From: Saccharospirillum salsuginis
GTDB lineage: Bacteria > Pseudomonadota > Gammaproteobacteria > Pseudomonadales > Natronospirillaceae
Reading direction: 5' to 3'
DNA: 64,000 nt
NCBI RefSeq assembly: GCF_014651855.1
Contig: NZ_BMXR01000011.1
Location: 62,001-126,000 of the forward strand
Under the pieces are notes generated by a model. It ran no database searches and was not told the origin of the DNA. It saw only the letters and a list, made by a program, of their open reading frames with translations. Both the position numbers and the translations under genes were made by a program. Shown here piece after piece: positions 16,666-26,419 of the stretch. The first letter of the stretch is position 1. The number at the start of each line of letters is the position of its first letter.

Positions 16666-17280
16666 TCACTCCCGATTCGAAAATAGATTCCTTAACATTG
16701 CGCCGGCTTCATCCGCATTCCGAGCCTGCTCAGCCCGCATCCCCATCCGTCGTGCCTGCACCACGTTGGCTTCGCTGTCATCAAGAAACAAAACCTGGTC
16801 CGGCGGCTCTCCCAATCGTTCGATAGCGGCCAGATAAGCACCCCGTTCCGGTTTCATCCAGCCGGTATCAAACGACAATACCGTGTGCTCGAATACCGGA
16901 GCCTCAGTCAACGCCGATTCCAGCTCACGCCAATGCACGGCACTGATATTGCTCAGTGCCGCTATCCGACAACGCTGGCTGGCCATTTCCAGCACATCGA
17001 TGGCCTCACTGTGCAATTGATTCATCCAGGTCGGATAATCCTGCAGAAACGTACCCAGCGACACCGGTAAATCGAGATCGCGAATCACGCGTTCCGCAAA
17101 GACATTCAGGTTTATCCGGCCGGTTTCAAATTCCTTCACGGCAGAGCACTGTCGCCAAGCCGACCGGACTTCCTCTCGGGATTTTGAATACCCCGACAAA
17201 CGCATCAATGCCTCGGGCCCATTCAGTTTGACCAGTACCCCACCGAGATCGAATAAAACAACGGATATATCCAACGCCAA
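16666..17280 (-). CDS. HAD-superfamily hydrolase (HAD-IA type)
   Basis: A protein of about 204 residues in the haloacid dehalogenase superfamily. Motif I is VLFDLGGVLV, motif II ALSNIS, a lysine occurs in WMKPERGAYL, and motif IV is VLFLDDSEANV. Members are usually small-molecule phosphatases; the substrate is unknown. No ATG lies close to motif I. TTG at 17280 after GGAAAGG is preferred because it puts motif I near residue 8 to 10 as is usual; GTG at 17307 is an alternative. Base composition is less GC-rich at third positions than in neighbours, which may mean acquisition. It is followed by the 44-residue gene. Confidence 0.75.
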   Translation of the reverse strand: MALDISVVLFDLGGVLVKLNGPEALMRLSGYSKSREEVRSAWRQCSAVKEFETGRINLNVFAERVIRDLDLPVSLGTFLQDYPTWMNQLHSEAIDVLEMASQRCRIAALSNISAVHWRELESALTEAPVFEHTVLSFDTGWMKPERGAYLAAIERLGEPPDQVLFLDDSEANVVQARRMGMRAEQARNADEAGAMLRNLFSNRE

Positions 17281-17362
17281 TTCCGCCTTTCCACGATGAA
17301 TATGCACTGTACCCCACGATGAAACAAACCGAAAAAGCTTAATTTGGTACATGAGAAGCGGG

Positions 17363-17475
17363 GGTGAGGAGGCCGGGTAGAGGTATCCGGGGATGTCCAC
17401 AGCAAGGATGCTGTGGTCAAGCCTACAAGGACGTATTCACGGCGACCCCGGATACCTCTACCCGGCCTCCTCGCC
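17363..17475 (+). repeat. Repeat family C, copy 2
   Basis: The arms 17363-17392 and 17446-17475 pair over 30 bp with one mismatch. Inside are a first hairpin CACAGCA-AGGA-TGCTGTG, then GTCAAGCC, a second hairpin TAC-AAGGAC-GTA (17424-17435), and TTCACGGCGACCCC. It lies between divergent genes, about 100 bp before the alpha-2-macroglobulin start, with the GGA strand in the sense of that gene. Confidence 0.9.
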
Positions 17476-17577
17476 TCGAAAACCACCAGATAAACCAGCC
17501 CCTCTGGCTATTGAAACCCACTTTTCGCATACTTCGCCCCTTGGGACTCACTGTCTGCTGTTAAAAAGGAAGCCGTC

Positions 17578-20500
17578 ATGCATGCTCGCCTCGCCCGACT
17601 CCTGTTGCTGACCCTGATGTTGGCCGCTCAACCGACCTTCGCCGCCAGCTTCGACTGTGCCCAGGCCGGTACCGACATCGAACACCGAATCTGCCAAAAC
17701 GCGGAACTGTCCGACCTCGACAGCCAGCTCGGCAACCTCTACTCCGGCCTCAGCGACGCCCTCAACGACGACGGGCGCGACGCCCTGCGGCAGGATCAGC
17801 GCCGCTGGATCGGGCAACGCAACGACTGCGGCAGTACCGCCTGCCTGCGCGATCTCTACCGGCAGCGCATCGACGCCCTTAACGATCAATGGCGCCAGCA
17901 GCAATACGAAGGCCAGCCGATGAAAATCACCTCCGTCCAGGAGGAAAGCTGGGAGAACGGCGCGGCCCTGGTCGTGCGGGTCAGTGTCCCGGTCGAAGAC
18001 CAGGCCAACTGGCGCCGTTTCCTGACCGTGACCCGGTCCGGCGAACGCCAACCGGCCGACCACTGGGTGCGCAGCGATGACGGCATGGCCGTGATCTACC
18101 CCTTCGTCGACCCGAGCACCGTCTACGACATCAAGATCGAACCCGGCCTGCCCGCGATCAACGGCAATGCCGTTGTCCAGCCGAGTGAGCACCGCATCGA
18201 AACCCGGCGCACCGAACCGTCGGCCAGCTTCGCTGGCGATGGCCATGTGTTGTCCTCGGCGCTGCGACGGGCGCTGCCGGTCACCACGCTGAACATCGAC
18301 GAAGTCGAACTCGACCTGTACCGCATCGCACCCGACAAAATCGGTGTCTGGAGCCGCTACACCGGCAATCAGCGCCGCTACTATTCCCAGGTCAATGAAT
18401 TCTCGAGCGAGAACGAACTGGTCCACACCGGCCGCTTTCCGATCGAACACCAGCGCAACCAGCGCACCACCACAAACCTCGATTTGAGCGACATCGCCGC
18501 GCTGGACGAGCCGGGTGCCTACGTGGCCGTTCTGACCGTGCCTGGACGCTACGACTACAACCTGGAAACCAATTTCTTCACGGTCAGCGACATCGGCGTC
18601 CAGGTGCGCCTGAACGCCGAACAGATGCGGGTGAACACCCATTCCATAGAAACCGGCGAGACTCTGACCGGTGTAACGCTGTCGCTGTTCGACGGCAACG
18701 AACTGGTCGGTCGCCAAGGCGTGAACCGCCAGGGCGAGGCGGTCTTCGAGGCGTTTTATCAGCAGGGCCAGACTCTGATCGCGGAGAAGGGCGATCAGTT
18801 GACCGTGTTGCGCTACGACCGGAACCCGCTGGATCTGTCGGCCTACGACAACGCCCTGACCCGCCATCAACCCACCCAGGTGTTCGCCTGGGGACCGCGC
18901 GACCTTTATCGCCCCGGTGAGACGGTCGATGTCTACGCGTTGTTGAAGGACTACGACGGTCGCGCGGTCGACCCGGTACCGCTGAACGTCGTGCTCTACG
19001 ACGCGACCGGCAGCCGTGCCCATGTCGAGACGCTGAACGCGACCGACAGTGGTCGTTATGCCTTCGAATACGCCCTGAGCGACAGCGCCAAGACCGGTAC
19101 CTGGCGGATGACCTACAGCATTCCGGCCAGCGGCGGCGAGATCCTGCGCGACTACGAATTCCAGGTCGAGGAGTTCCTGCCCGAACGCATGGAGTTGACC
19201 CTGTTCGACGGTGATCCGACCCGGCGTCATCGTGTCGCGACCCGGGACCAGGTGACCATTCCGGTGCAGGGCGATTACCTGTACGGCGCGCCGGCTTCCG
19301 GCAACAAGCTGGACGGCTTCGTCGTCGCGGAAGTCGACCGCCACCCGTTCGAGGCATGGGACAGTTACTTATTCGGCCTGGATGACGAGACCATCCCCAA
19401 CCCGCGCCAGGCCATTCCGGAGACGACCCTGGGTGGAGACGGCTCCAGGGACGTGCGCTTTTCGGTGCAAAACTGGACCGAGGTCCAGTCCCCGCTGGCG
19501 CTGACTGCCAGCATCAGCCTCTATGAAAGCGGCGGCCGGCCGGTGACCCGCAGCACCACCGTCACCAACATCCTGACCGACACCCTGGTCGGCCTCGAAC
19601 CGCAATTTCAGGATCGCCCCTCGAACCGCAGCCGGCCCGGTTTCAAGGCCATTCTGACCGATAAAGAGGGCAACTTGCTCGAAGGCGAGGGTTACCACGT
19701 TCGCTTGCTGCGCGAAGATCGCAACTACTATTGGACCTACAGCGAATCCGAGGGCTGGCGCTGGCACTACGACCCGCTGGACTACGAAGTGTTTTCCAAA
19801 TCGCTGGCGTTCGATGGTCAGACGGCGACCGAATTCAGCCTGCCGGTGGAGTGGGGCAACTACCGCGTCGAAATCCGTGACAATGACAATACCCTGGTCA
19901 ACCGCTTCCGGTTCCGCACCCGTTGGAGCGGCTGGGGCAACGTCAGCGGTGACTCGCTGAAACCGGACCAGGTGCTGATGACGTTCGAACAGGATCAATA
20001 CCGACCCGGCGACGTAGCCCGGGTCACGCTGGTGCCGCCGGTGGACGGGAGTGCCCACGTCACCGTCGAGTCCAACGAGGGTGTGTTGTGGCAGACGCAA
20101 ACCAAGGTCAGCGCCGATGGCACTGAACTGACCATCATGACCGGCAGTGACTGGGATCGGCACGATCTCTATGTCACCGCCACCGTGCTGACGCCGGGCG
20201 ATATGGAGCACTCGGTCGCGCCCAAGCGCGCCTTCGGGTTCGCCCATCTGCCGATCCGGCGGGCCGATGCCGAACTGGATGTCTCGATCGGGGTGCCGGA
20301 ACGCATCCGGCCGCGACAGCCGGTGACGGCCGAGTTGCGACTGAACGGCGCCGAGCGGCCGGACGGCCCGGTCTGGGTCAGTGTCGCGGCGGTCGATGTC
20401 GGCGTGCTCAACATCACCCGGTTCGAGACGCCGGACCCGGTCGACTATCTGTTCGGCGCGCGCCGCTACGACTACCAGTTTTACGACGTCTATGGCCGCA

Positions 20501-22677
20501 TCATCGAAAACGCCGGCTACGATTATGCCGCCCAGCGCTTCGGCGGCGGCTTCCAGCAGTCCGAGGCGGAACTGACCCGGGGCGGCGACAAGCCGGACAA
20601 CGAAGTACAGATCGTCTCGTTGCAATCGCAGGCGGTCCGGTTCGACGACGACGGCCGCGCGCAGGTCACGCTCGACGTGCCCGACTTCAACGGTCGCCTG
20701 CGCTGGATGGCTGTGGCCTGGAGCGACGACAGCTACGGTCACACCGAGGCCGATACCCAGGTCGCCGACCCGCTGGTGACCCAGCTGTCGCGGCCGCGTT
20801 TTCTGGCGCTGGGCGATGAGTCCCGACTGACGCTCGACCTGTCCAACCAATCCGGCCAGCCGCAAACCCTGAGCGTCGATTTTGGCGTCTCCGGCGCCCT
20901 GACCTCGAACGACTGGACCGAGACCCTGACACTCGCCGACGGTGCCCGCCGGACCCTGACCTTCCCGGTTCAGGCGACCGGCATCGGCACGGCCCCGATC
21001 GAGGCGCGGATACGCAACGAGGACGGCGACATCGACCTGACACGGTCGTGGTCGCTCGGCACCCGCTCCGCCTATCCGTCGGTCACGCGCAAGGAACAGG
21101 CGGTGCTGGGCGAGGGCGAAACCTGGACGCCGGGGCTCGCCATCGACGACCTGGTCGCCAGTACCGTCCAGGCACGGCTGGTGCTGTCCAAGCGTCCGCC
21201 GATCGACATCACCAGCCATTTCGACGCCCTGTTGCGTTACCCCTACGGCTGCACCGAGCAGTCCACCAGCAGCGGCTATCCCTGGGCGCTGGTGTCGCCC
21301 GAGTTGGCGGACCGCTTCGGGTTGCGGCAACTGATCGAGGACCGCTTCGACGAGCCCTATACCGATCGCTTCCGGCGCGAACAACTCGAGAAAGCCGTGG
21401 ACCGGGTCCTGCGCCAACAGAACGGCTCGGGCGGCTTCGGTATCTGGAGCAGTGACGGCACTGAGATGAACTGGCTGACCGTCTATGTGGCCGATTTCCT
21501 GACCGCCGCCAGTGACGCCGGCGCCCCGGTTCCGAGCAACGCGATGAACCTGACACTGGACCGGCTCGACGCCTACCTGCGCGGCCGCACCACCGTCCGT
21601 TCCCGGTGGTCCACCGACGGCCGTTACTACGAATTCGCCACCCAGGCCTACGCGGCCTATGTGCTGGCGCGCTCGAATCGGGCGCCGCTGTCCTATCTGC
21701 GCCGGCTGTACGAGCAGTCCGAAACGCTGGACAGCCGCTCGGGTCTGCCCTGGGCGCAGCTCGGTTACGCCCTGGATCTCGCCGGCGACGAACGCCTGGC
21801 CGGGGACGCCTATGACAAGGCCCGGGCCACTGACTACACCGCCGGTTATTACGGCTATTACGGCAGCGACCTGCGCGACAGCGCCCTGGTCTACGCGCTG
21901 TTGAGCAAGGCCGGACAGGCCGACGACACCCAGCTTCTGAAGCTGTTCGAAGCCGTCCGCGAACGCCGCTGGCTCAGCACCCAGGAACGCAATGCCCTGT
22001 TCCAGGCGGCGGTGGCCGGTGCGGCCGATACCGGGGTCGATACCCGGGCCCTGCTGACCACGGCGAACTTCGAGCAACGCATCGACCAGTCCGAGGCGTT
22101 CAAGACAGTGATCGGTGCGGCCGACCTGAACTCGCTGGAATCGGTGCGGAGCCTCGACGGCACCCTGTACACCAGTCTGGAACTGGTCGGCGAGCAGAAG
22201 ACGCCGCCCGAACCGATTGCCCACCAGGTCTCGATCCGCCGTGACTATTACGACCTGGATGGCCGTCCGCTGACGCTGGACAGGCTGAACAGCGGGGATC
22301 TGGTCATGGTCCGGCTGATCGCCGCCGCCGAACAGCGGGTACCGGACGGTCTGATCGTCGACCTGCTGCCGGCCGGCCTGGAACTGGAAAACCAGAACCT
22401 GGCCAACGCCAGCGTCGACCTGTCGAAGCTGACGCTCGACGGCGAGTCCGTGAGCGACTGGCGGCAGAATGACGAGATCCTGCACGTCGAGTATCGGGAC
22501 GACCGATTCGTCGCCGCCGTCAGTCTGGACAGCTGGGGCGATACCCGCGTTTACTACCTCGCCCGCGCCGTCACCCCCGGCGACTACCAGGTGCCGCCGC
22601 CGTACCTTGAGGACATGTACCGTCCCTACTACCACGCCGTGGGCACGACCCCGTCGCGGTTGACCATCGACCCCTGA
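17578..22677 (+). CDS. Alpha-2-macroglobulin family protein with N-terminal LprI-like domain
   Basis: A 1699-residue exported protein. Signal peptide about 1-23. Residues 25-105 form an LprI/DUF1311-type domain (CAQAGTDIEHRICQN, then paired cysteines), the fold of a lysozyme-inhibitor lipoprotein. The rest is a bacterial alpha-2-macroglobulin: MG domains, a thioester motif GCTEQ with Cys1225 and Gln1228 in the helical thioester domain, and a C-terminal receptor-like domain. It should trap attacking proteases by covalent capture in the periplasm. There is no lipobox, so it is probably soluble or held by other means. It is followed by pbpC after 7 bp, the conserved yfhM-pbpC arrangement linking protease defence with wall repair. 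Confidence 0.9.
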   Translation: MHARLARLLLLTLMLAAQPTFAASFDCAQAGTDIEHRICQNAELSDLDSQLGNLYSGLSDALNDDGRDALRQDQRRWIGQRNDCGSTACLRDLYRQRIDALNDQWRQQQYEGQPMKITSVQEESWENGAALVVRVSVPVEDQANWRRFLTVTRSGERQPADHWVRSDDGMAVIYPFVDPSTVYDIKIEPGLPAINGNAVVQPSEHRIETRRTEPSASFAGDGHVLSSALRRALPVTTLNIDEVELDLYRIAPDKIGVWSRYTGNQRRYYSQVNEFSSENELVHTGRFPIEHQRNQRTTTNLDLSDIAALDEPGAYVAVLTVPGRYDYNLETNFFTVSDIGVQVRLNAEQMRVNTHSIETGETLTGVTLSLFDGNELVGRQGVNRQGEAVFEAFYQQGQTLIAEKGDQLTVLRYDRNPLDLSAYDNALTRHQPTQVFAWGPRDLYRPGETVDVYALLKDYDGRAVDPVPLNVVLYDATGSRAHVETLNATDSGRYAFEYALSDSAKTGTWRMTYSIPASGGEILRDYEFQVEEFLPERMELTLFDGDPTRRHRVATRDQVTIPVQGDYLYGAPASGNKLDGFVVAEVDRHPFEAWDSYLFGLDDETIPNPRQAIPETTLGGDGSRDVRFSVQNWTEVQSPLALTASISLYESGGRPVTRSTTVTNILTDTLVGLEPQFQDRPSNRSRPGFKAILTDKEGNLLEGEGYHVRLLREDRNYYWTYSESEGWRWHYDPLDYEVFSKSLAFDGQTATEFSLPVEWGNYRVEIRDNDNTLVNRFRFRTRWSGWGNVSGDSLKPDQVLMTFEQDQYRPGDVARVTLVPPVDGSAHVTVESNEGVLWQTQTKVSADGTELTIMTGSDWDRHDLYVTATVLTPGDMEHSVAPKRAFGFAHLPIRRADAELDVSIGVPERIRPRQPVTAELRLNGAERPDGPVWVSVAAVDVGVLNITRFETPDPVDYLFGARRYDYQFYDVYGRIIENAGYDYAAQRFGGGFQQSEAELTRGGDKPDNEVQIVSLQSQAVRFDDDGRAQVTLDVPDFNGRLRWMAVAWSDDSYGHTEADTQVADPLVTQLSRPRFLALGDESRLTLDLSNQSGQPQTLSVDFGVSGALTSNDWTETLTLADGARRTLTFPVQATGIGTAPIEARIRNEDGDIDLTRSWSLGTRSAYPSVTRKEQAVLGEGETWTPGLAIDDLVASTVQARLVLSKRPPIDITSHFDALLRYPYGCTEQSTSSGYPWALVSPELADRFGLRQLIEDRFDEPYTDRFRREQLEKAVDRVLRQQNGSGGFGIWSSDGTEMNWLTVYVADFLTAASDAGAPVPSNAMNLTLDRLDAYLRGRTTVRSRWSTDGRYYEFATQAYAAYVLARSNRAPLSYLRRLYEQSETLDSRSGLPWAQLGYALDLAGDERLAGDAYDKARATDYTAGYYGYYGSDLRDSALVYALLSKAGQADDTQLLKLFEAVRERRWLSTQERNALFQAAVAGAADTGVDTRALLTTANFEQRIDQSEAFKTVIGAADLNSLESVRSLDGTLYTSLELVGEQKTPPEPIAHQVSIRRDYYDLDGRPLTLDRLNSGDLVMVRLIAAAEQRVPDGLIVDLLPAGLELENQNLANASVDLSKLTLDGESVSDWRQNDEILHVEYRDDRFVAAVSLDSWGDTRVYYLARAVTPGDYQVPPPYLEDMYRPYYHAVGTTPSRLTIDP

Positions 22678-22684
22678 GGCAACA

Positions 22685-25015
22685 ATGGCGGGAGTGTGGC
22701 GCCGCTGGCGAAACCTGAACCGGACCGGTCCCTGGCTGTCCGGTTCGGTGGCCCTGGTTGTGGTGGGCCTGGCGACGCTGGTCGTGGTGGACCGGTTGTT
22801 TCCGGTCGACCTCGACCCCCGCCCCGGTGCCCAGGTGGTGCTGGATGCACAGGGCGAACCCCTGCGTCGTTTCGCCGATGAACGCGGTGTCTGGCGCTAC
22901 CCGACCGACGTCGACCGGGTCTCGCCGAATTACCTGGACGCCCTGCTGACCTACGAAGATCGCTGGTTTTACCACCATCCCGGCGTCAATCCGTTCTCCC
23001 TGGTGCGGGCCTTCGGCCAGTGGCTGCGCCATGGCGAGATCGTCTCCGGCGGTTCCACGCTGACCATGCAGGTCGCCCGGCTACGCTATCCCGGTGGCCG
23101 GGGGCTTGCCGGTAAGCTGGTGCAACTGGTGCGGGCACTGCAGATCGACTGGCACTACTCCAAGACCGAGATCCTCGACTACTACCTGAACCACGCCCCC
23201 TTCGGCGGCACCCTGGAAGGCGTGGAAACCGCCAGCCGGGGCTATTTCGGCCACTCGGCGGACTGGCTGACCGATGCCCAGGCGGCCCTGCTCGCCGGCC
23301 TGCCGCAGGCACCGAGTTTCTATCGACCGGACCGCCACCCGGAACGGGCGCGACAGCAACGGGACAAGGTGTTGGAGCGGCTGGAAACCTATGGTGTGCT
23401 GACGGCCGATGAGCGCGCCCGGGCCGAACAGGAAGCGGTTCTGGCCGACCCGCCCGACACCCCACAATTGGCACCGCTGCTGGCGCGGCGGTTAAGTGAA
23501 CGCTCACCCGGGCTCGCGCGGCTCGATACCTTCATCGATCGGGACCTGCAATTGGCACTGGAACAACTGGCCCGGGACGCCCGCCAACAATTGCCGGCCG
23601 GCGCGTCCATCGCCATGCTGGCCATGGAGCACGGCACCGGCCGGGTCGTCGCCTACGTCGGTTCGGCGGACTTTCTCGATGCCGCAAGGTTCGGTCACGT
23701 CGACATGGTCCAAGCCGACCGCTCGCCCGGTTCGACGCTCAAGCCCTTCGTTTACGGCCTGGCGCTGGACCAGGGCCTGATCCACAGCGAAAGCCTGCTG
23801 ATGGATGTGCCGTTGATGTTCGGCGACTACCGACCGCTGAACTTCCGACGTGGGTTCAGTGGCGCGGTCAGTGCCACCGTCGCGCTCCAGCAATCCCTGA
23901 ACCTGCCGGCGGTCCAGGTGCTCGAACAGCTCGACCCGCGCACCTTCTACGCCCGGCTGCAAAGCGCCGGTGCCGGTCTTCGTCTGCCGGCCGGCGCCGG
24001 TCCCAGTCTGGCGCTGGCACTCGGCGGCGTCTCCACCGATCTGGAACATCTGGTCGCACTGTACAGCGCGCTCGGCAACGAAGGGGAAGTGCTGCTGCCG
24101 CGCCTGACGCCCACCGAACCGGTGATCCGCAAACCCCTGCTGACGCCGGCCAGCAGCTGGATCGTCCGCGACATGCTGTTGCAGGGCGACCGCCGTGAGC
24201 ACAACGGCGAGCCACTGGCGATCAAGACCGGCACCAGTTCCGCCTACCGCGATACCTGGGCGCTGGCCGTCACCGACCATCACACTCTGGGAGTCTGGGT
24301 CGGCCAACCCGACAACGCGGCCATGACCGGTCACTTCGGTCGGCTGACCGCCGTGCCGCTGCTGCGCGCCATGGCCGGGCGGATGCCGCGAGGCCAACAC
24401 CGTGCGCACGAACGCCCGGACAGTGTCACCGCCCGCGATATCTGCTGGCCCACCGGCCAGCCGGAAGCCGAGCTCTGCGACGAACGCCGCACGGCCTGGG
24501 TGATCGATAACCAGACCCCGGCTACGCTGATGAGCACCCTGGGTCAACCCCGACAAAACGCCCGGCCCTGGTTGCGCTATTCGGTCGCTCGCGACAGCGG
24601 CCTGCGCACCACCCTGGGGTGTCTGGACGCCACCGAGCCACGCCGGATTCCGCTCTGGCCCGACCCGCTGCAGGGGTGGATCCCTCGTGACTGGCGCACG
24701 TTCGAGCGCCTGCCCGACCTCGACCCGCGCTGTCAGCGCACCGAGGGCCTGCTCACGCCCACACCGGTGCGCATTCAGGGGCTGACCGACGGTTTCCACA
24801 TCAAACAGCACGCCACCACCCAGGCGACGCCACGCCTGGAGGTCCGAGCGGTCGGCGGACAACCGGACTGGTACTGGTTTCTGGATGGAAAGCTACTCGA
24901 TGAACGGAGCGCCACACTGACCCTCGCCATGCCCGAACCCGGTCACCATCAACTGAGCGTCACCGACCAAAGCGGCCAGGGCGACCGGGTCGAATTCGTC
25001 GTCGAACGGCCTTGA
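22685..25015 (+). CDS. pbpC: Penicillin-binding protein 1C
   Basis: A 776-residue inner-membrane murein synthase. One N-terminal membrane segment (about 18-40), a GT51 glycosyltransferase with YEDRWFYHHPGVNP and GGSTLTMQVARL, then a transpeptidase with SPGSTLKPF (SxxK), SLN and KTGTS, and a C-terminal BiPBP_C module. It polymerises and cross-links peptidoglycan. Coupling with the alpha-2-macroglobulin 7 bp upstream suggests repair at sites where the envelope has been breached. The ATG is preceded by TGAGGCAACA. About 620 bp of repeats follow before the next gene. Confidence 0.93.
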   Translation: MAGVWRRWRNLNRTGPWLSGSVALVVVGLATLVVVDRLFPVDLDPRPGAQVVLDAQGEPLRRFADERGVWRYPTDVDRVSPNYLDALLTYEDRWFYHHPGVNPFSLVRAFGQWLRHGEIVSGGSTLTMQVARLRYPGGRGLAGKLVQLVRALQIDWHYSKTEILDYYLNHAPFGGTLEGVETASRGYFGHSADWLTDAQAALLAGLPQAPSFYRPDRHPERARQQRDKVLERLETYGVLTADERARAEQEAVLADPPDTPQLAPLLARRLSERSPGLARLDTFIDRDLQLALEQLARDARQQLPAGASIAMLAMEHGTGRVVAYVGSADFLDAARFGHVDMVQADRSPGSTLKPFVYGLALDQGLIHSESLLMDVPLMFGDYRPLNFRRGFSGAVSATVALQQSLNLPAVQVLEQLDPRTFYARLQSAGAGLRLPAGAGPSLALALGGVSTDLEHLVALYSALGNEGEVLLPRLTPTEPVIRKPLLTPASSWIVRDMLLQGDRREHNGEPLAIKTGTSSAYRDTWALAVTDHHTLGVWVGQPDNAAMTGHFGRLTAVPLLRAMAGRMPRGQHRAHERPDSVTARDICWPTGQPEAELCDERRTAWVIDNQTPATLMSTLGQPRQNARPWLRYSVARDSGLRTTLGCLDATEPRRIPLWPDPLQGWIPRDWRTFERLPDLDPRCQRTEGLLTPTPVRIQGLTDGFHIKQHATTQATPRLEVRAVGGQPDWYWFLDGKLLDERSATLTLAMPEPGHHQLSVTDQSGQGDRVEFVVERP

Positions 25016-25083
25016 TGGTTGTGGCATTGGTTGGGGATGTGGCTTGGCCATGGTGGCCGGGTAGGTTTTTTTGCCAGTCGTCC

Positions 25084-25198
25084 GTGCCGGGTGTGGGGGT
25101 AGGCCCCATCGGGGTCGCCGTGAATACATCCATGTAGGCTTGACCTCGGCATCCATGCCTCGCACACCCCCGCTGGGGCCTACCCCCACACCCGGCAC
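25084..25198 (-). repeat. Repeat family C, copy 3
   Basis: The arms 25084-25107 and 25175-25198 are perfectly complementary over 24 bp. Read on the minus strand, the core has hairpin GGCAT-GG-ATGCC, GTCAAGCC, hairpin TACATGGATGTA and TTCACGGCGACCCC. It lies between convergent genes. Confidence 0.9.
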
Positions 25199-25264
25199 TT
25201 GCTACCGAATCACTTCAAAAAAAGGACAAACCTGCACGAACAAAATTAAATATCGCCTGGGACA

Positions 25265-25402
25265 GTAGGTTGGATCGGTCCGACGGTTCGGTAGATCCGA
25301 AGGATCGTAATCCAACGTAAGGCGTTAACAAGGCAGGAAATGAACAATTGAAAGAGGTCAACTGTTGTTGGATTACGGCCCTGCGGACCTAATCCAACCT
25401 AC
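25265..25402. repeat. Repeat family D, inverted pair
   Basis: The left arm begins GTAGGTTGGAT and contains CGTAATCCAAC; the right arm begins GTTGGATTACG and ends AATCCAACCTAC. The GTAGGTTGGATTA motif is, from memory, another widespread proteobacterial intergenic repeat. About 60 bp of lower-GC DNA separates the arms. Confidence 0.8.
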
Positions 25403-25439
25403 CTGTGACGTGGAGCTTGCTACAGCATTTCCAGAGTGA

Positions 25440-25554
25440 GCGCTGGGCGTGGGGGGAGGCTTCATCGGGGATGTGCGAGGCATTGATGCCGAGGTCAAGC
25501 CCCCATGGATGGGTTAACGGCGACCCCGAGGAAGCCTCCCCCCACACCCGGCGC
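25440..25554 (+). repeat. Repeat family C, copy 4
   Basis: The arms 25440-25470 and 25524-25554 pair over 31 bp with a few mismatches. The core has hairpin GGCAT-TG-ATGCC, GTCAAGCC, hairpin CCCATGGATGGG and TTAACGGCGACCCC. It is only 240 bp from copy 3 and in the opposite orientation, with a family D pair between them. Confidence 0.9.
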
Positions 25555-25636
25555 GGGCCATAGGCATTACAGTGGAAGTGGGCACCCCCACACCGGGGCA
25601 CCTCACTCTCTCAGGGCACGAAACTAGACCAATGCG

Positions 25637-26356
25637 TTAGGTCTGGAGAGCACCCAGTACAATACTACGGTCCTGCTGTGACAGGCCGTTAATGTCGAAC
25701 GGGGCTTCTTCGCGAATCTGCTGTTCCAGCTCGGCGGCGGCCTGAAACGCTTCTTCATCGTCGACGATCGGCGTATTGCCATCACTGAGACGGTTATCCC
25801 GATCGGAATTGAACGCCTCCTGAAGCTCACCGACCTGGTTGTCGATGAGTTCGGTCTGACGTTCCAGCGCGCTGACGGCGCTGTCCAGGTTGTCCAGCGT
25901 CTGGGACGGATCACGTACGAAGAAACCGTCGTCGGGCAGCGCACCCGCATCGAAATTGCCCGTACCGAACGGGTCCTCCAGCGCATTCTCACGGATGCGG
26001 CGCAACGCCGCGAAGGTATCTTCGGTCAGGCGGCCGCGCTCTTCCTCCAGCGTCTGGCGTTCGGTATCGGACAGGCCCTGATCCTCGCCGCCCGCGACCC
26101 GGTCGCGTTCGGTCTGCAAGCGGCCGATCAGTTCCCGGTTATCCTGGGCCTGAGCGCCCAGATTGGACGCCTCGTCAACCAGCGCCCGGTTGGCGGCTTC
26201 GCGCCGACCGAGGGCGGTGTTGACCTCGACATCCGGCTGCGCCGGTGTCTCGGCATTGGGCGGTACGGTACGGGTCTGGGGCGCATCGACGGGCCGTGGA
26301 TCCTGCCGGTTGAACGGCAGGATGCTGTTGGCGGCTCCCGTTACATCAATGGGCAT
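25637..26356 (-). CDS. Unrecognised coiled-coil protein
   Basis: A 239-residue hydrophilic protein without signal peptide or membrane segment. After a Pro-rich start (NILPFNRQDPRPV resembles SILPFNRQ here), residues 55-120 and 145-185 are strongly heptad-like coiled coil rich in Glu, Arg and Ala, separated by a Gly/Asp-rich loop near 130-145. I do not recognise a family; the second coil vaguely resembles flagellar or filament proteins. The ATG at 26356 follows AGAGAGG at eight bases. It ends 80 bp from a family C repeat. Confidence 0.6.
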   Translation of the reverse strand: MPIDVTGAANSILPFNRQDPRPVDAPQTRTVPPNAETPAQPDVEVNTALGRREAANRALVDEASNLGAQAQDNRELIGRLQTERDRVAGGEDQGLSDTERQTLEEERGRLTEDTFAALRRIRENALEDPFGTGNFDAGALPDDGFFVRDPSQTLDNLDSAVSALERQTELIDNQVGELQEAFNSDRDNRLSDGNTPIVDDEEAFQAAAELEQQIREEAPFDINGLSQQDRSIVLGALQT

Positions 26357-26419
26357 GACGATCACCTCTCTGTGAGCGCTCGCGAATAGGGTTTGTACAT
26401 TGATGTTATGCCGGCCTGT

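Noticed and set aside
19369..22635. 1088-codon antisense frame within the alpha-2-macroglobulin gene
   Set aside because: Composition bias of GC-rich DNA; no recognisable domain and no promoter or ribosome site.
25016..25636. Repeat-dense region considered as a CRISPR array
   Set aside because: Repeats are palindromic, of different families, irregularly spaced and in opposite orientation; no cas genes occur.
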